Notes: generated from the sequence alone by a model not told the origin. A DNA stretch of 64,000 nucleotides from Actinoplanes regularis (GCF_900188005.1 NZ_FZNR01000002.1:620001-684000); one strand, 5' to 3'; shown: positions 26,598 to 37,684, counted from the stretch's first letter. A program made the numbers and translations.

Positions 26598-27673
26598 CCG
26601 CCGTCTGGCCGATTCTGGTGCCGTTGCTGCTGCTCACCGGCCACACGCTGATCAACGCGCTGCTGCTGCGCCGCCCGCGCCGGGACGCGACCACCGCCGA
26701 ACGCGTCGCCGTGCTCCTGCCGCTGCGCGACGAGGCCGCCCGGGTCACCCCGTGCCTGCGGTCCCTGCTCGCCCAGCGGGGCGTTCCGGACCTCACCGTG
26801 CACGTCCTCGACGACGGCTCGACCGACGGGACCGCCGAGGTGGTCCGCGCCGTGGCCGGTGACCGGGTCCACCTGCACGCCGGGGACCCGCCGGCGCCCG
26901 GCTGGCTGGGCAAACCGCAGGCCTGCCGGCGGCTGGCGGACCTCGCCGGCGACGCCGACGTCCTGGTCTTCGTGGACGCGGACGTGGTGCTGGAGCCGGA
27001 CGCCGTCGCCGGGGCCGTCGAGCTGCTGCGTCGTACCGGGGTGACGCTGCTGAGTCCGTACCCGAAGATCGTCGGTGCCGGGCGGCTGGTCCAGCCGCTG
27101 TTGCAGTGGTCCTGGCTCACCTTCCTGCCGCTGCGCGGCATGGAACGCTCGCCGCGCCCCTCGCTGGCCGCCGCCGGCGGCCAGTGGCTGGTCCTGGACC
27201 GGGCCGGCTACCAGCGGGCCGGCGGCCACACCGCGGTGCGCGGCGAGATCCTGGAGGACCTCGCCCTGGCCCGCGCGGTGAAGCGGTCCGGCGGGCGGAT
27301 CGCGCTCGCCGACGGCTCGCGCCTGGCCACCTGCCGGATGTACGACTCCTGGCGCGACCTGGCCGACGGCTACGCCAAATCGCTGTGGGCGTCCTTCGGG
27401 TCCGCGGCGGGTGCGACCGCCGTCGTGCTCGTCCTCCTTCTCCTGTACGTCGTCCCACCGCTCGCCGCCCCCGGCTACCCGCTCCCGGCCCTGGTCGCCT
27501 ACCTGCTCGGCGTCACCGGCCGGGTGATCGCCGCCCGGGCCACCGGCGGCCGCGCCCTTCCCGACGCCCTGGCCCACCCGCTCTCGATCAGCCTGTTCGC
27601 CTACCTGATCGCGCGCTCCTTCCACCTGCGGCGCCGCAACCGGCTCACCTGGCGCGGCCGCCCCGTCCCCTGA
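26594..27673 (+). CDS. CruG-like family 2 glycosyltransferase
   Basis: 359 residues: one N-terminal helix (WPILVPLLLLTGHTLINALL), a GT2 domain with VHVLDDGSTDGTAE and the DxD-like VFVDADVVLEPD, the acceptor-side ILEDLALARAVKR, and two or three C-terminal helices. This matches CruG, which glycosylates the hydroxyl made by CruF. It is translationally coupled to the CruF-like gene. Confidence 0.82.
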   Translation: MTAVWPILVPLLLLTGHTLINALLLRRPRRDATTAERVAVLLPLRDEAARVTPCLRSLLAQRGVPDLTVHVLDDGSTDGTAEVVRAVAGDRVHLHAGDPPAPGWLGKPQACRRLADLAGDADVLVFVDADVVLEPDAVAGAVELLRRTGVTLLSPYPKIVGAGRLVQPLLQWSWLTFLPLRGMERSPRPSLAAAGGQWLVLDRAGYQRAGGHTAVRGEILEDLALARAVKRSGGRIALADGSRLATCRMYDSWRDLADGYAKSLWASFGSAAGATAVVLVLLLLYVVPPLAAPGYPLPALVAYLLGVTGRVIAARATGGRALPDALAHPLSISLFAYLIARSFHLRRRNRLTWRGRPVP

Positions 27674-27738
27674 CCGCAAGCTCCCCGAGCCGGCCACCTC
27701 GGCGCGACAAGAGTCCGGGCATCACGGATCATCCTGGG

Positions 27739-29196
27739 ATGAGCGAGATCGTGGTGATCGGGGCCGGCGTCGGTGGAATGGCCGCGGCCGTGCGGCTGGC
27801 CGAGGCCGGGCACCGGGTCACCGTCCACGAGCAGTCCGGCGACGTCGGCGGCAAGCTGGCCGGCTACGAGCGGGACGGTTTCCGCTTCGACACCGGGCCG
27901 AGCCTGCTCACCCTCCCGGACGTCTTCGCCGAACTCGGCCTCGACCTGCGCCCCGAGCCGCTGGATCCGGTGGTCCGGCACTTCTTCCCGGACGGCACGA
28001 CCCTGGACTCCTCCGCCGACCACGAGGTCTTCCTGGAACGCGTCGCCGCGGCGTTCGGTGCCGAGGCGGCCCGGGACTGGGCACGTTTCTGGCGCCGGGC
28101 CGAGCGGATCTGGCACGCCTCCTGGGAGTCCGTGCTGCGGCGCCCGGTCACCGCGGCGTCCCTGGCCCGGCTCTCCTGGCGGCTCGGCGACCTGGCCGCC
28201 ATCGCGCCGGGCCGCTCGCTGCGCTCGCTGGGCCGGCACTATCTGCACGATCGGCGGCTACGGATGCTGCTGGACCGCTATGCCACCTATGCCGGCGCGG
28301 ATCCGCGCCGGGCGCCGGCCGCGCTGGCCGCGATTCCCTACGCCGAGCTGGCCTTCGGCGGCTGGTACCTGCCGGGCGGCCTGGTCACCATCGCCGATTC
28401 GCTTCGCTCTCGCTGCGCCGATTCGGGCGTACGCATCGAGCTCCGCTCGCCCGTCGCCAAGATCGCGGCGGATCGGCGCGTCCGCGGCGTCCACCTGGCC
28501 GACGGCACTTTCGTCCGCGCCGACGTGGTGGTCTCCAATGTGGATGCCGTCACGCTCTACCGGGACCTGCTGCCCCGCCCGCGATCCCTGGCCGGGCTGG
28601 CCGACCGGAGCCTGGCCGGGTTCGTGCTGCTGCTCGGTGTACGCGGGGAGACCCCGGAACTGGCCCACCACAACGTCTTCTTCCCACGGGACTACGACGC
28701 CGAGTTCGACGCGGTGTTCGGTGGCCCCGGCCGGCGGGCGCGCCCGGCCGGCGATCCGACCGTCTTCGTCACCCGGGCGACGGATCCGGCGGTCCGGCCG
28801 GCCGGGCACGAGGCGTGGTTCGTGCTGGTCAACGCGGCACCGCAGGGCACCGGCTGGACCCAGGTGGACTGGCGGCGGCCGGGGCTGGCCGGGGCGTACC
28901 GGGATCGGATCCTCGACGTGCTGGCCGCGCGCGGCCTGGACGTACGGGATCGCCTGGTGTTCGCGGAGGTCCGGACGCCGGCCGCGCTGGCCGAGGCGAC
29001 CGGGACGCCGGGCGGCGCGATCTACGGCACCGCGGGCGGCCTGCTGCGTCCCGCCAACCGCGGTCCGGTGGAGGGGTTGTTCCTGGTCGGCGGCTCAGCG
29101 CATCCCGGCGGCGGCCTCCCGATGGTCGCCCTCTCCGCCCAAATCGTCGCTGGGCTGATCGGCGTCGCCTTCGGCTCGCGGGCGTTGCGCCCTTAG
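27739..29196 (+). CDS. CrtI/CrtD-family carotenoid desaturase
   Basis: 485 residues with the N-terminal FAD motif VVIGAGVGGMAAAVRLAEAG, FDTGPSLLTLPDVFAELG, and the C-terminal family signature LFLVGGSAHPGGGLPMVALS. The family covers phytoene desaturase and the 3,4-desaturases (CrtD); the link to CruF/CruG slightly favours a late desaturation step, but sequence alone does not decide. It lies 65 nt after the CruG-like gene and probably shares its transcript. The last codons lie within the left arm of a long inverted repeat. Confidence 0.85.
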   Translation: MSEIVVIGAGVGGMAAAVRLAEAGHRVTVHEQSGDVGGKLAGYERDGFRFDTGPSLLTLPDVFAELGLDLRPEPLDPVVRHFFPDGTTLDSSADHEVFLERVAAAFGAEAARDWARFWRRAERIWHASWESVLRRPVTAASLARLSWRLGDLAAIAPGRSLRSLGRHYLHDRRLRMLLDRYATYAGADPRRAPAALAAIPYAELAFGGWYLPGGLVTIADSLRSRCADSGVRIELRSPVAKIAADRRVRGVHLADGTFVRADVVVSNVDAVTLYRDLLPRPRSLAGLADRSLAGFVLLLGVRGETPELAHHNVFFPRDYDAEFDAVFGGPGRRARPAGDPTVFVTRATDPAVRPAGHEAWFVLVNAAPQGTGWTQVDWRRPGLAGAYRDRILDVLAARGLDVRDRLVFAEVRTPAALAEATGTPGGAIYGTAGGLLRPANRGPVEGLFLVGGSAHPGGGLPMVALSAQIVAGLIGVAFGSRALRP

Positions 29197-29278
29197 CGGC
29201 CGATGTCGAGAGGCCCGAAAACGACCACGCTTCGCTAGTCGTTTTCGGGCCTCTCGACATCGGCGGGCGCAACGCGAG
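29176..29278. repeat. Very long inverted repeat between convergent genes
   Basis: Perfect 27-bp arms lie at 29199-29225 and 29238-29264 with a 12-nt loop. Beyond them, CTCGCG plus TTGCGCCC on the left (with four extra bases) pairs with GGGCGCAACGCGAG on the right, so pairing reaches into the desaturase 3' end. It probably serves as a bidirectional terminator. Confidence 0.85.
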
Positions 29279-29353
29279 TGGGATCCGGCTGGACCACGCG
29301 GTGCTTGCGGCTTCGGGGCTTCGGGTTTCGGGGCTTCGGGGTGGTGGGCGTGG

Positions 29354-31081
29354 TTAGGGGCGAGTATGGGCGGCCAGGAAGGCTTGGGCGATGCCGGCGG
29401 CCAGGTCGGCCGGATTCTTGGCGGCGATCGCCTGACCGCCGGTGGCTTTGGCCATGCGCTGAAGTGCCGGCATGTTCGCGTCCGGACCGTAACCGACCGC
29501 GATCACCGGGACCTGTTTCGCCGGAGTCACGCCGCCCGTCAACTTCTTGAGGAAGTCCGCATCGGACATCCGGTACTTCGTCCCGCCGTCCGAGCCGTCG
29601 GTGAGGACCACGACCACGGTCGCCGCCTTCGGCTTGAGGTGCCCCCGCATCTCCGCGACCCCGTCCAGGACCGTCTGGTAGAGCGGCGTCCCCGCGTTCA
29701 CCACCGGCCGGTACCCGCCGATCTTCGCCGCCAGCTGGTCACGCCGGAGCTTGCCGCCGGTGCTTCCGAGGATCGGCCCGAACGCCACCTCCTCGGTGTG
29801 CGCCGGGCTGTCCGGCCGGGGCGTGCCGAAGAACCACATGCCGAGGCTGGTGTCGTCGCCGAACAGCTGCGCCGCGCTGGCGCCGGACTCGCGCAGCAGC
29901 GAGGCCTTGGTGACGGTCCGCCCGGACCGGTCGGTGATCTTCTCGTTCATCGAGCCGGACGCGTCGATCATCAGCAGCACCTGGAACGCCACCGCCTTGT
30001 AGCCGGCCCACTGCCGGGCCGGGCCGATCAGCGCGCCCGGGTCGGCCGGCAGCTTCAGCGCGCCCTTGGTCGCCCCGGTCCGGAACCCGGCCGCGGTCAG
30101 CGCCTCTGCGGTGATCGCCGCGCGCAGGCGCTTGGCCAGGTCGGCCGGGGCGCCCTTGCGCGTGGCGTACGGATAGTCGGCGTCCACCTGCCCGTCGGCC
30201 GGCGGCGCACCGGCCAGCCGCACGTCGTGCCCCGCCTTCTCGTACCCGAGGAACTGCTGTTCGGTGATGGGGAAGACGCCCACCTCGTAGGCGGCGGCGG
30301 TGGAGTCGGTCTGGCCGGCCATCTGGCCGAGCAGCCCGGTCGGGTCGACCGCCGCGTTCTCCAGCCGGCTGCGCAGGGTCAGCGCCTGCAACTGACCGAT
30401 CCCGGCGTCCGGGTTCGCTTTGGCGGTGGCCTGGTGGATCGCGTAGACGGCGAGCAGACCGGTCGTGGTGAGCGTCGGGTCGGGCATCCGGACCGCCGGC
30501 AGCCGCTTCTGGATCGTGCCCTGCACCAGCCCGGTCCAGGAGGTCGCGCCGTTCGGGGCGAACAGGCCGCTCATCGCCTCGGGTCCGACGATCATCAGCG
30601 GTGACCAGGCGAGCGGGGCACCGGCGGCGGTGTAGACCCGGCCCCGCGACTTGGCGACGGCCAGCCAGGCGCTGCTCGACGGCACCCAGACGTCGGGCTG
30701 GGATTCGGCGGCGAGCGCGGTGCCGGGCTCGACCGCCTCCACGGTGACCTCCGAGCAGCGCTGCCCGGGCTGGCTGAGGGTGCCGGCCGCCCGCTGGATC
30801 ACCGGGGCGATCTCGGGCGCGGCGGCGACCCGGAGCTTCGGCTCGGGGCAGGGCGGCGGGGTCTCCCGCGTCGAGGCCGGCGGTGGCGCGCTGGGCTGGG
30901 CGACCGGCGTACCCCGGTTGCTCATCAGACGCCAGGCGATCCCGCCGGCGGCCAGCAGAACCAGGACCACCACCGCGGCGGCCAGCAGGGCGCGCGCCCG
31001 GCCGGGAGGCGGGTCATGGTGCGGCTGGCTCCACTCGATCCGATCCGGCAGTCGTGGGTCGGGCCACTCGTTCTCGGACAT
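29354..31081 (-). CDS. Membrane-anchored substrate-binding-like / VWA domain protein
   Basis: 575 residues. The order is a cytoplasmic Pro-rich start, one membrane helix (about 30-50, LLAAAVVVLVLLAAGGIAWRL), an external extracellular-solute-binding-like domain (about 85-370, KLRVAAAPEIAPVIQRAAGT), and a VWA domain with a MIDAS motif (LLMIDASGSMNEK, later VVVLTDGSDGG). The ATG at 31081 has GAGGTGGC upstream. The fusion resembles actinobacterial proteins of unknown role. Metal-dependent ligand or partner binding at the cell surface is inferred. Confidence 0.8.
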   Translation of the reverse strand: MSENEWPDPRLPDRIEWSQPHHDPPPGRARALLAAAVVVLVLLAAGGIAWRLMSNRGTPVAQPSAPPPASTRETPPPCPEPKLRVAAAPEIAPVIQRAAGTLSQPGQRCSEVTVEAVEPGTALAAESQPDVWVPSSSAWLAVAKSRGRVYTAAGAPLAWSPLMIVGPEAMSGLFAPNGATSWTGLVQGTIQKRLPAVRMPDPTLTTTGLLAVYAIHQATAKANPDAGIGQLQALTLRSRLENAAVDPTGLLGQMAGQTDSTAAAYEVGVFPITEQQFLGYEKAGHDVRLAGAPPADGQVDADYPYATRKGAPADLAKRLRAAITAEALTAAGFRTGATKGALKLPADPGALIGPARQWAGYKAVAFQVLLMIDASGSMNEKITDRSGRTVTKASLLRESGASAAQLFGDDTSLGMWFFGTPRPDSPAHTEEVAFGPILGSTGGKLRRDQLAAKIGGYRPVVNAGTPLYQTVLDGVAEMRGHLKPKAATVVVVLTDGSDGGTKYRMSDADFLKKLTGGVTPAKQVPVIAVGYGPDANMPALQRMAKATGGQAIAAKNPADLAAGIAQAFLAAHTRP

Positions 31082-31215
31082 GCCACCTCGACATCGCGTG
31101 AAGATCGACAAGTATCAGTAAAGGTCGAGACCGATGGTTGCGGATAGTAGTCCGGGATCCAGGTCCCGCAAGGGTCCCTAAGCTTCTGCAAAACATCTCG
31201 GCACATCCGTGACCG

Positions 31216-31971
31216 TCAAGACATCAACCGGGGCGTGGCGATCGCGATCACGATGAACTCGCCGTCTCCGCTGAGGCCAACGGGCTCACGGCCCCACCCG
31301 CCGTAGATCCGGTCCACCCGGAAGCCCGCCTCCCGCAGCGAGTCGCGCAGCTCCGGCTCGGTACGGAAACGCAGCGTGGCCGAGTTCGCCAGCTCCCGCT
31401 CGTCGGAGAATCGGTAGCGCTCGGTGACGTGCACGGTATTCCTCCCGAACTCCTCCACCTCGCTCCACGCCTCCACGGCGTCGCCGTCGTCGAGCACCAC
31501 GGTGCGCCGCGAGCCATCCGGATCCCACAGCTCCCACGGCCGGCGGGCCGGGTCCCGGCTGTCGAAGACCAGCCGGCCCTCCGGGACCAGCGCCCGGCGC
31601 AGCCCGCGCAGCACCGCATCCCACTCCTCGTCGCCCACGAAGGACTCGGCCACGTGACCGGTCATGAACGCGGCGTCGAGGGATCTGACGGTCAGCCGGT
31701 CGGCCGAGCCCTGCAGCCACCGCACGCGCCCGCCGCCGGGCTTGCGCCGGGCCGCGGCCAGCGCGGCGGGCGCCGGGTCGACCCCGGTGACCTCGTGACC
31801 GGCCTCGGCCATCGCGATGGCGAGCCGGCCGGTGCCGCAGCCCAGGTCGGCCACCCGGTGGGCGGAGCGCTCGGCGAGAACGGCCATGAAGAAGTCGTCC
31901 TCCCAGCCCCAGGGACACTCGGCGTCATGGACGTCGACGAGTCGTGGGTCGTGGAGTTCGCCATGCCACAC
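31216..31971 (-). CDS. Class I SAM-dependent methyltransferase
   Basis: 251 residues with motif I VADLGCGTGRLAIAMAEAG and the acidic loop VTGVDPAPAALAAA. The GTG start at 31971 reads MWHGELHDPRLVDVHD. TAAAGT (31979-31984 on the minus strand) ends 7 nt before the GTG, with no ribosome site, suggesting a leaderless message. The substrate is unknown. Confidence 0.83.
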   Translation of the reverse strand: MWHGELHDPRLVDVHDAECPWGWEDDFFMAVLAERSAHRVADLGCGTGRLAIAMAEAGHEVTGVDPAPAALAAARRKPGGGRVRWLQGSADRLTVRSLDAAFMTGHVAESFVGDEEWDAVLRGLRRALVPEGRLVFDSRDPARRPWELWDPDGSRRTVVLDDGDAVEAWSEVEEFGRNTVHVTERYRFSDERELANSATLRFRTEPELRDSLREAGFRVDRIYGGWGREPVGLSGDGEFIVIAIATPRLMS

Positions 31972-32025
31972 ACCCAGGACTTTAAACGCGCGGTGGGCAG
32001 TTGACTACCCTAAGTGGACGGAGGT

Positions 32026-32943
32026 TCAGAGAGCGCGTACACCGAACGGCAGCCCACCGGAGGCGATGTGCTCCAGGACCACCTCGCGCAGCGCCGCGGC
32101 CGCGTGCGGCAGCACCACCGCCCGGCGCTGGGCCAGCGCGATCGTCCGGCGCATGCCGGGCGGCGCCAGCGGCGTCGCCCGCAGCAGCGGCCGGTTGGCC
32201 AGCACCATGCTGGGCACCAGCGCGACACCGAGGCCCGCCTCGACGAAGGAGAGCACGGCGTCCATCTCGCCGCCCTCGACCGCGAACTTGGGGGTGAAGC
32301 CGGCCCGCTCGCAGGCGTGCAGGGTGACCTCGCGGATGTCGTACCCTTCCCGGAACATCACCATCGGGGTGTGCCGCAGCTCGCTCAGCTCCAGCTGTCG
32401 GGCGACGGTCGGCGGCGGCCCGTCCGCGACCGAGGCCACCACCAGGCTCTCCCGGACCAGATCGGTGGTGACCAGCGCGGCGTCCACGCCGTGCTCGGGC
32501 TGGACGATCAGGGCCAGGTCGAGGGAGTGTGCGAGCAGGCCCGCGATCAGGTCCTGCGAGCTGCCCTCACTGATGTACAACTTGACCCCGGGGTGGTCGG
32601 CGCGAAACGTCTTGAGCACGGTCGGCACCAGGGAGGAACAGAGACTGGGGGTGGCGCCGAGGCGCACCTCGCCCCGGCGCAGGCCGACGATGTCCTGCAC
32701 CGCGTCGCGGGCGGCGTCCGCGTCGGCGACGATCCGCTGAGCCATCGGAAGCAGGGTCTCCCCGGCCACGGTGAGGGCGACCGCACCGCGCATCCGCTCG
32801 AAGAGCGGCGCTCCCAGCGACGTCTCAAGGGTGTGAATCTGCTTACTCAACGTAGGCTGCGAGACGCCCAAAATGTCCGCTGCTTGGGTGAAGTGTCGGG
32901 TCTCGACCACCGCTAGGAAGTACCGGAGTTGTTGCAGCTGCAC
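32026..32943 (-). CDS. LysR-family transcriptional regulator
   Basis: 305 residues. An N-terminal winged helix (QLRYFLAVVETRHFTQAADI, LGVSQPTLSKQIHTLE) and a two-lobed effector domain are clear. It is divergent from sdhCAB with a 77-bp shared region. TAGGCT at 32950-32955 (minus strand) lies 6 nt before the GTG start, so translation is probably leaderless, and a dyad overlaps that -10, consistent with autorepression. The effector-domain type is OxyR/CysB-like, but the redox Cys pair of OxyR is not established here. Confidence 0.88.
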   Translation of the reverse strand: MQLQQLRYFLAVVETRHFTQAADILGVSQPTLSKQIHTLETSLGAPLFERMRGAVALTVAGETLLPMAQRIVADADAARDAVQDIVGLRRGEVRLGATPSLCSSLVPTVLKTFRADHPGVKLYISEGSSQDLIAGLLAHSLDLALIVQPEHGVDAALVTTDLVRESLVVASVADGPPPTVARQLELSELRHTPMVMFREGYDIREVTLHACERAGFTPKFAVEGGEMDAVLSFVEAGLGVALVPSMVLANRPLLRATPLAPPGMRRTIALAQRRAVVLPHAAAALREVVLEHIASGGLPFGVRAL

Positions 32944-32947
32944 AGTA

Positions 32948-32962
32948 ATAGCCTATAGCTAT
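32948..32962. promoter_or_regulatory. LysR-type operator ATAG-N7-CTAT
   Basis: ATAGCCTATAGCTAT has perfect 5-bp arms and matches the ATAG-N7-CTAT half-site spacing known for OxyR-type LysR regulators. It covers the LysR gene -10 and lies about 22 bp upstream of the sdhC -35. Confidence 0.6.
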
Positions 32963-32984
32963 GACCGCCCGCCCGATCATGCAT

Positions 32985-33021
32985 TAGACGAATGGCCTAG
33001 GACTTCTTACCGTCCAGACTG
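32985..33021 (+). promoter_or_regulatory. sdhC promoter (leaderless)
   Basis: TAGACG at 32985-32990 and TACCGT at 33008-33013 are 17 nt apart. The GTG start at 33021 is 7 nt after the -10, and no ribosome site is present. Confidence 0.55.
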
Positions 33022-33761
33022 TGGCGGTAGATACTCCAATTCCCAAGACCAAGAACGCGGCGGGGGCGACGGCAACGCCCACCCCGCGCAAGGTGGTCCG
33101 GCCCTCGTCGATCACTCTGAAGATCATCATGGCCGTCAGCGGCATCCTGCTGGTGCTCTTCCTCTACGTGCACATGGTCGGCAACCTCAAGATCTTCTTG
33201 GGTGACGTCGAGTTCGACCACTACGCGCACTTCCTGCGGTCGCTCGGCACGCCGGTCCTGCCGGAGATGTGGTACCTCTGGGCCCAGCGGATCGCCCTGA
33301 CGGTCGCCGTGGTCGCGCACATCTACACCGCAGCCGTGCTGACCGTGCGCGCCAAGAAGGCCCGCCCGGTGAAGTACGCGCACCGCCCCAAGATCCAGGG
33401 CAGCTACGCCGCCCGCACCATGCGCTGGGGCGGCGTGATCGTCTTCCTGTTCATCATTTACCACATCCTCGACCTGACCACGGGCACGGTTAACCCGAAC
33501 GGGGACCCCGAGCACCCGTACGCCAACGTGGTCGCGGACTTCGCGCCCGAGCGCTGGTACGTGACGCTCTTCTACGTCCTGGCGATCGTGGCCGTCGGCT
33601 TCCACCTGTGGCACGGAATCTTCAGCGCGGCCCGGACGCTGGGCCAGCAGACCGAGAAGGGTCAGAAGCGCGCCAAGACCGCCGCGCTGCTGCTCTCCGC
33701 GGTTCTGGTCGTCGGGTATCTCTCGGTGCCGGTCGCGGTGCTGGCCGGATTGGTGGACTGA
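33021..33761 (+). CDS. sdhC: Succinate dehydrogenase cytochrome b subunit
   Basis: 246 residues with about five membrane helices ([37 protein letters not shown]). It has His residues in [21 protein letters not shown] and YHILD suitable for haem b. This is the single-polypeptide b558-type anchor seen in actinobacterial and Bacillus-type complex II. The GTG start at 33021 is supported by the leaderless promoter. It ends 1 nt before sdhA. Confidence 0.93.
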   Translation: MAVDTPIPKTKNAAGATATPTPRKVVRPSSITLKIIMAVSGILLVLFLYVHMVGNLKIFLGDVEFDHYAHFLRSLGTPVLPEMWYLWAQRIALTVAVVAHIYTAAVLTVRAKKARPVKYAHRPKIQGSYAARTMRWGGVIVFLFIIYHILDLTTGTVNPNGDPEHPYANVVADFAPERWYVTLFYVLAIVAVGFHLWHGIFSAARTLGQQTEKGQKRAKTAALLLSAVLVVGYLSVPVAVLAGLVD

Positions 33762-33762
33762 A

Positions 33763-35708
<1,946 letters not shown>

Positions 35709-35709
<1 letters not shown>

Positions 35710-36452
35710 TGGACATCAAGGTACGGGTGTGGCGTCAGTCCGACTCCAACGACCGGGGCCGGATGGTCGCGTACGACGTCAAGGACATCTCCCCGGACGC
35801 GTCGTTCCTGGAAATGATCGACGTGCTGAACGAGAAGCTGATTCTCGACGGTGACGACCCGATCGCGTTCGACCACGACTGCCGCGAGGGCATCTGCGGC
35901 GCGTGCAGCATGGTAATCAACGGCGTGGCGCACGGCCCGGAGAAGGCCACCACCACCTGCCAGCTGCACATGCGGCACTTCTCCGACGGCGACGTGATCG
36001 ACGTCGAGCCGTGGCGCGCCGCCGCGTTCCCGGTGATCAAGGACCTGGTGGTCGACCGCACCGCGTTCGACAAGATCATTCAGGCGGGCGGCTACATCAG
36101 CGCCCCGACCGGCACCGCGCCGGACGCCCACGCCGCGCCGGTGCCGAAGAAGGACGCGGACGCCGCGTTCGAAGCGGCCACCTGCATCGGCTGCGGCGCC
36201 TGCGTGGCGGCCTGCCCGAACGGCTCGTCGATGCTGTTCACCGCCGCGAAGATCACCCACCTCGGGCTGGTGCCGCAGGGCCAGCCGGAGCGGGACAGCC
36301 GGGTCGTCGACATGCTCCAGGCGCAGGACGACGCCGGCTTCGGCGGCTGCACCAACATGGGCGAATGCGCGGAGGTCTGCCCGAAGGGCATCCCGCTGAG
36401 CCTGATCGGCCGCCTCAACAGCGACTACCGCAAGGCGATCGCGAAGAGCTGA
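35709..36452 (+). CDS. sdhB: Succinate dehydrogenase iron-sulfur subunit
   Basis: 247 residues. The 2Fe-2S ligands are in [16 protein letters not shown] and TTTCQLH; the 4Fe-4S and 3Fe-4S ligands are in [15 protein letters not shown] and [13 protein letters not shown]. It transfers electrons from SdhA to the membrane subunit. It starts on the last base of sdhA, indicating tight coupling, and is followed by two hairpins ending the operon. Confidence 0.95.
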
Positions 36453-36519
36453 GCCCCGGCTCTCCCGGTGGTCGGACACAGCGTGGTGTCCCGCCATCAG
36501 GCCCCCGGAATCTCCAGGT

Positions 36520-36585
36520 GCCCGGCACAATGGCGTGCCGGGCGCCCGGTTCAAGGCCCGCGGTCTCCGCGGGCTTCCGCTTTTC
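36520..36585 (+). terminator. Double hairpin terminator of sdhCAB
   Basis: The first stem is GCCCGGCAC/GTGCCGGGC (36520-36543). The second stem is GCCCGCGG/CCGCGGGC (36556-36574) followed by TTCCGCTTTTCT, a classical intrinsic terminator. Confidence 0.8.
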
Positions 36586-36596
36586 TGACACCCAGA

Positions 36597-37037
36597 TCAA
36601 AATCCGTTTCCCGTACGTCCGGTGAGCCCGTCCGACTGGGGAGCCAGGGCGGCGGCGATCGCCATCGTGTGCTGGTACTCGCGCCAACCGGCGAGCAGGC
36701 CGTCCCTCGTGCGCAGGACCCCGATGAACGGGGCGGACGCCCGCACCCCGGTGACGTCGTGCCTGCCGACCAGCTCGTACTCCACGATGATCACGTCCGG
36801 GTCGCCGGTCTCGTGGATGACGACGTCCCGGCAGTCCTCGAACCGGACCGGGAAGCTCGCCCGGCCGGCCCGCGCCTGCTCCAGCACGCGCTCCCGGCCC
36901 ACGGTGCGGGTGGGCCGCCCGGGAGCGGCGAACGGGGTCTCGACCACCACGTCGTCGGCGAGACCCACACCGTCGTAGGTCGGCTCGCCGGCCAGCCACT
37001 GCTCTCGCATCCGGGCGAAGATCTGCTGCGGCGTCAC
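36597..37037 (-). CDS. SnoaL/NTF2-like fold protein
   Basis: 146 residues from a GTG at 37037 with GGAGG 10 nt upstream; read MTPQQIFARMREQWLAGEPT. The sequence (ETPFAAPGRPTRTVGRERVL, VIVEYELVGRHDVTG) fits the alpha+beta cone of the SnoaL/NTF2-like family, which includes small isomerases, hydrolases and ligand binders. It is divergent from a TetR gene across a 71-bp region with an operator-like dyad, so it is a likely TetR target. Confidence 0.8.
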   Translation of the reverse strand: MTPQQIFARMREQWLAGEPTYDGVGLADDVVVETPFAAPGRPTRTVGRERVLEQARAGRASFPVRFEDCRDVVIHETGDPDVIIVEYELVGRHDVTGVRASAPFIGVLRTRDGLLAGWREYQHTMAIAAALAPQSDGLTGRTGNGF

Positions 37038-37051
37038 GGTGCACCTCCGAT

Positions 37052-37075
37052 TAAGATGAGCTATGACTCGACTTA
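37052..37075. promoter_or_regulatory. Candidate TetR operator
   Basis: TAAGATGAG-N6-CTCGACTTA is a 24-bp dyad with 7 of 9 bases pairing. GACTCGACTT is repeated directly at 37065 and 37101. It lies between the divergent SnoaL-like and TetR genes. Confidence 0.5.
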
Positions 37076-37108
37076 GCTGTCGCCGAGAATAGTGAGTGGG
37101 GACTCGAC

Positions 37109-37684
37109 TTGCCAGAGCACCGGCCTTCCGGAGATGACGGGCCGCCGCTGCGCGCGGACGCCCAGCGGAACCGGGCACGCATCCTGAACGCCGCCGAGAC
37201 GGTCTTCGCCGAGCTCGGAGCGAACGCGTCGACCGAAGAGGTGGCGCGCCGGGCGGGGGTGGCGATCGGCACCGTGTTCCGCCACTTCCCCACCAAGAAC
37301 GACCTGCTCGCGGCGATCATGAAGCAGCTGCTCGCCCGGCTGGTGGCCGAAGCCGGCGAACTGAACGGGCCCGCCGGGCTGTTCGAGTTCTTCGAGCGAC
37401 TGGTGGCGCAGGCGGCGGAGAAGCGCTCGGTCGTCGAGCTACTGGCCCGGGCCGGGATGGACCTCCGGCTGCCGGACGCGGTCGGTCGCCTGGAGCAGGC
37501 GCTCGGCGGGCTGCTGGCACAGGCTCAGGCCGGCGGGACGGTGCGCCCGGAGGTCGCCCTTCCCGAGGTGATGGCGCTGCTGATCAGCGTGTGCCAGGGT
37601 GCCCTGCACGGTGGCTGGGAGGAGGGCCTGCAGAAACGCACACTGGGTGTCATCTTCGCCGGTCTGCGCCCCGCCGCCGGCTGA
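37109..37684 (+). CDS. TetR-family regulator
   Basis: 191 residues with an N-terminal HTH (RARILNAAETVFAELGANAS, ARRAGVAIGTVFRHFPTKND) and a helical ligand domain. The only plausible start in frame near the N-terminus is TTG at 37109 (MPEHRPSGDDGP); the nearby GTGs and ATG are out of frame. It probably controls the divergent SnoaL-like gene and itself. Confidence 0.85.
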   Translation: MPEHRPSGDDGPPLRADAQRNRARILNAAETVFAELGANASTEEVARRAGVAIGTVFRHFPTKNDLLAAIMKQLLARLVAEAGELNGPAGLFEFFERLVAQAAEKRSVVELLARAGMDLRLPDAVGRLEQALGGLLAQAQAGGTVRPEVALPEVMALLISVCQGALHGGWEEGLQKRTLGVIFAGLRPAAG

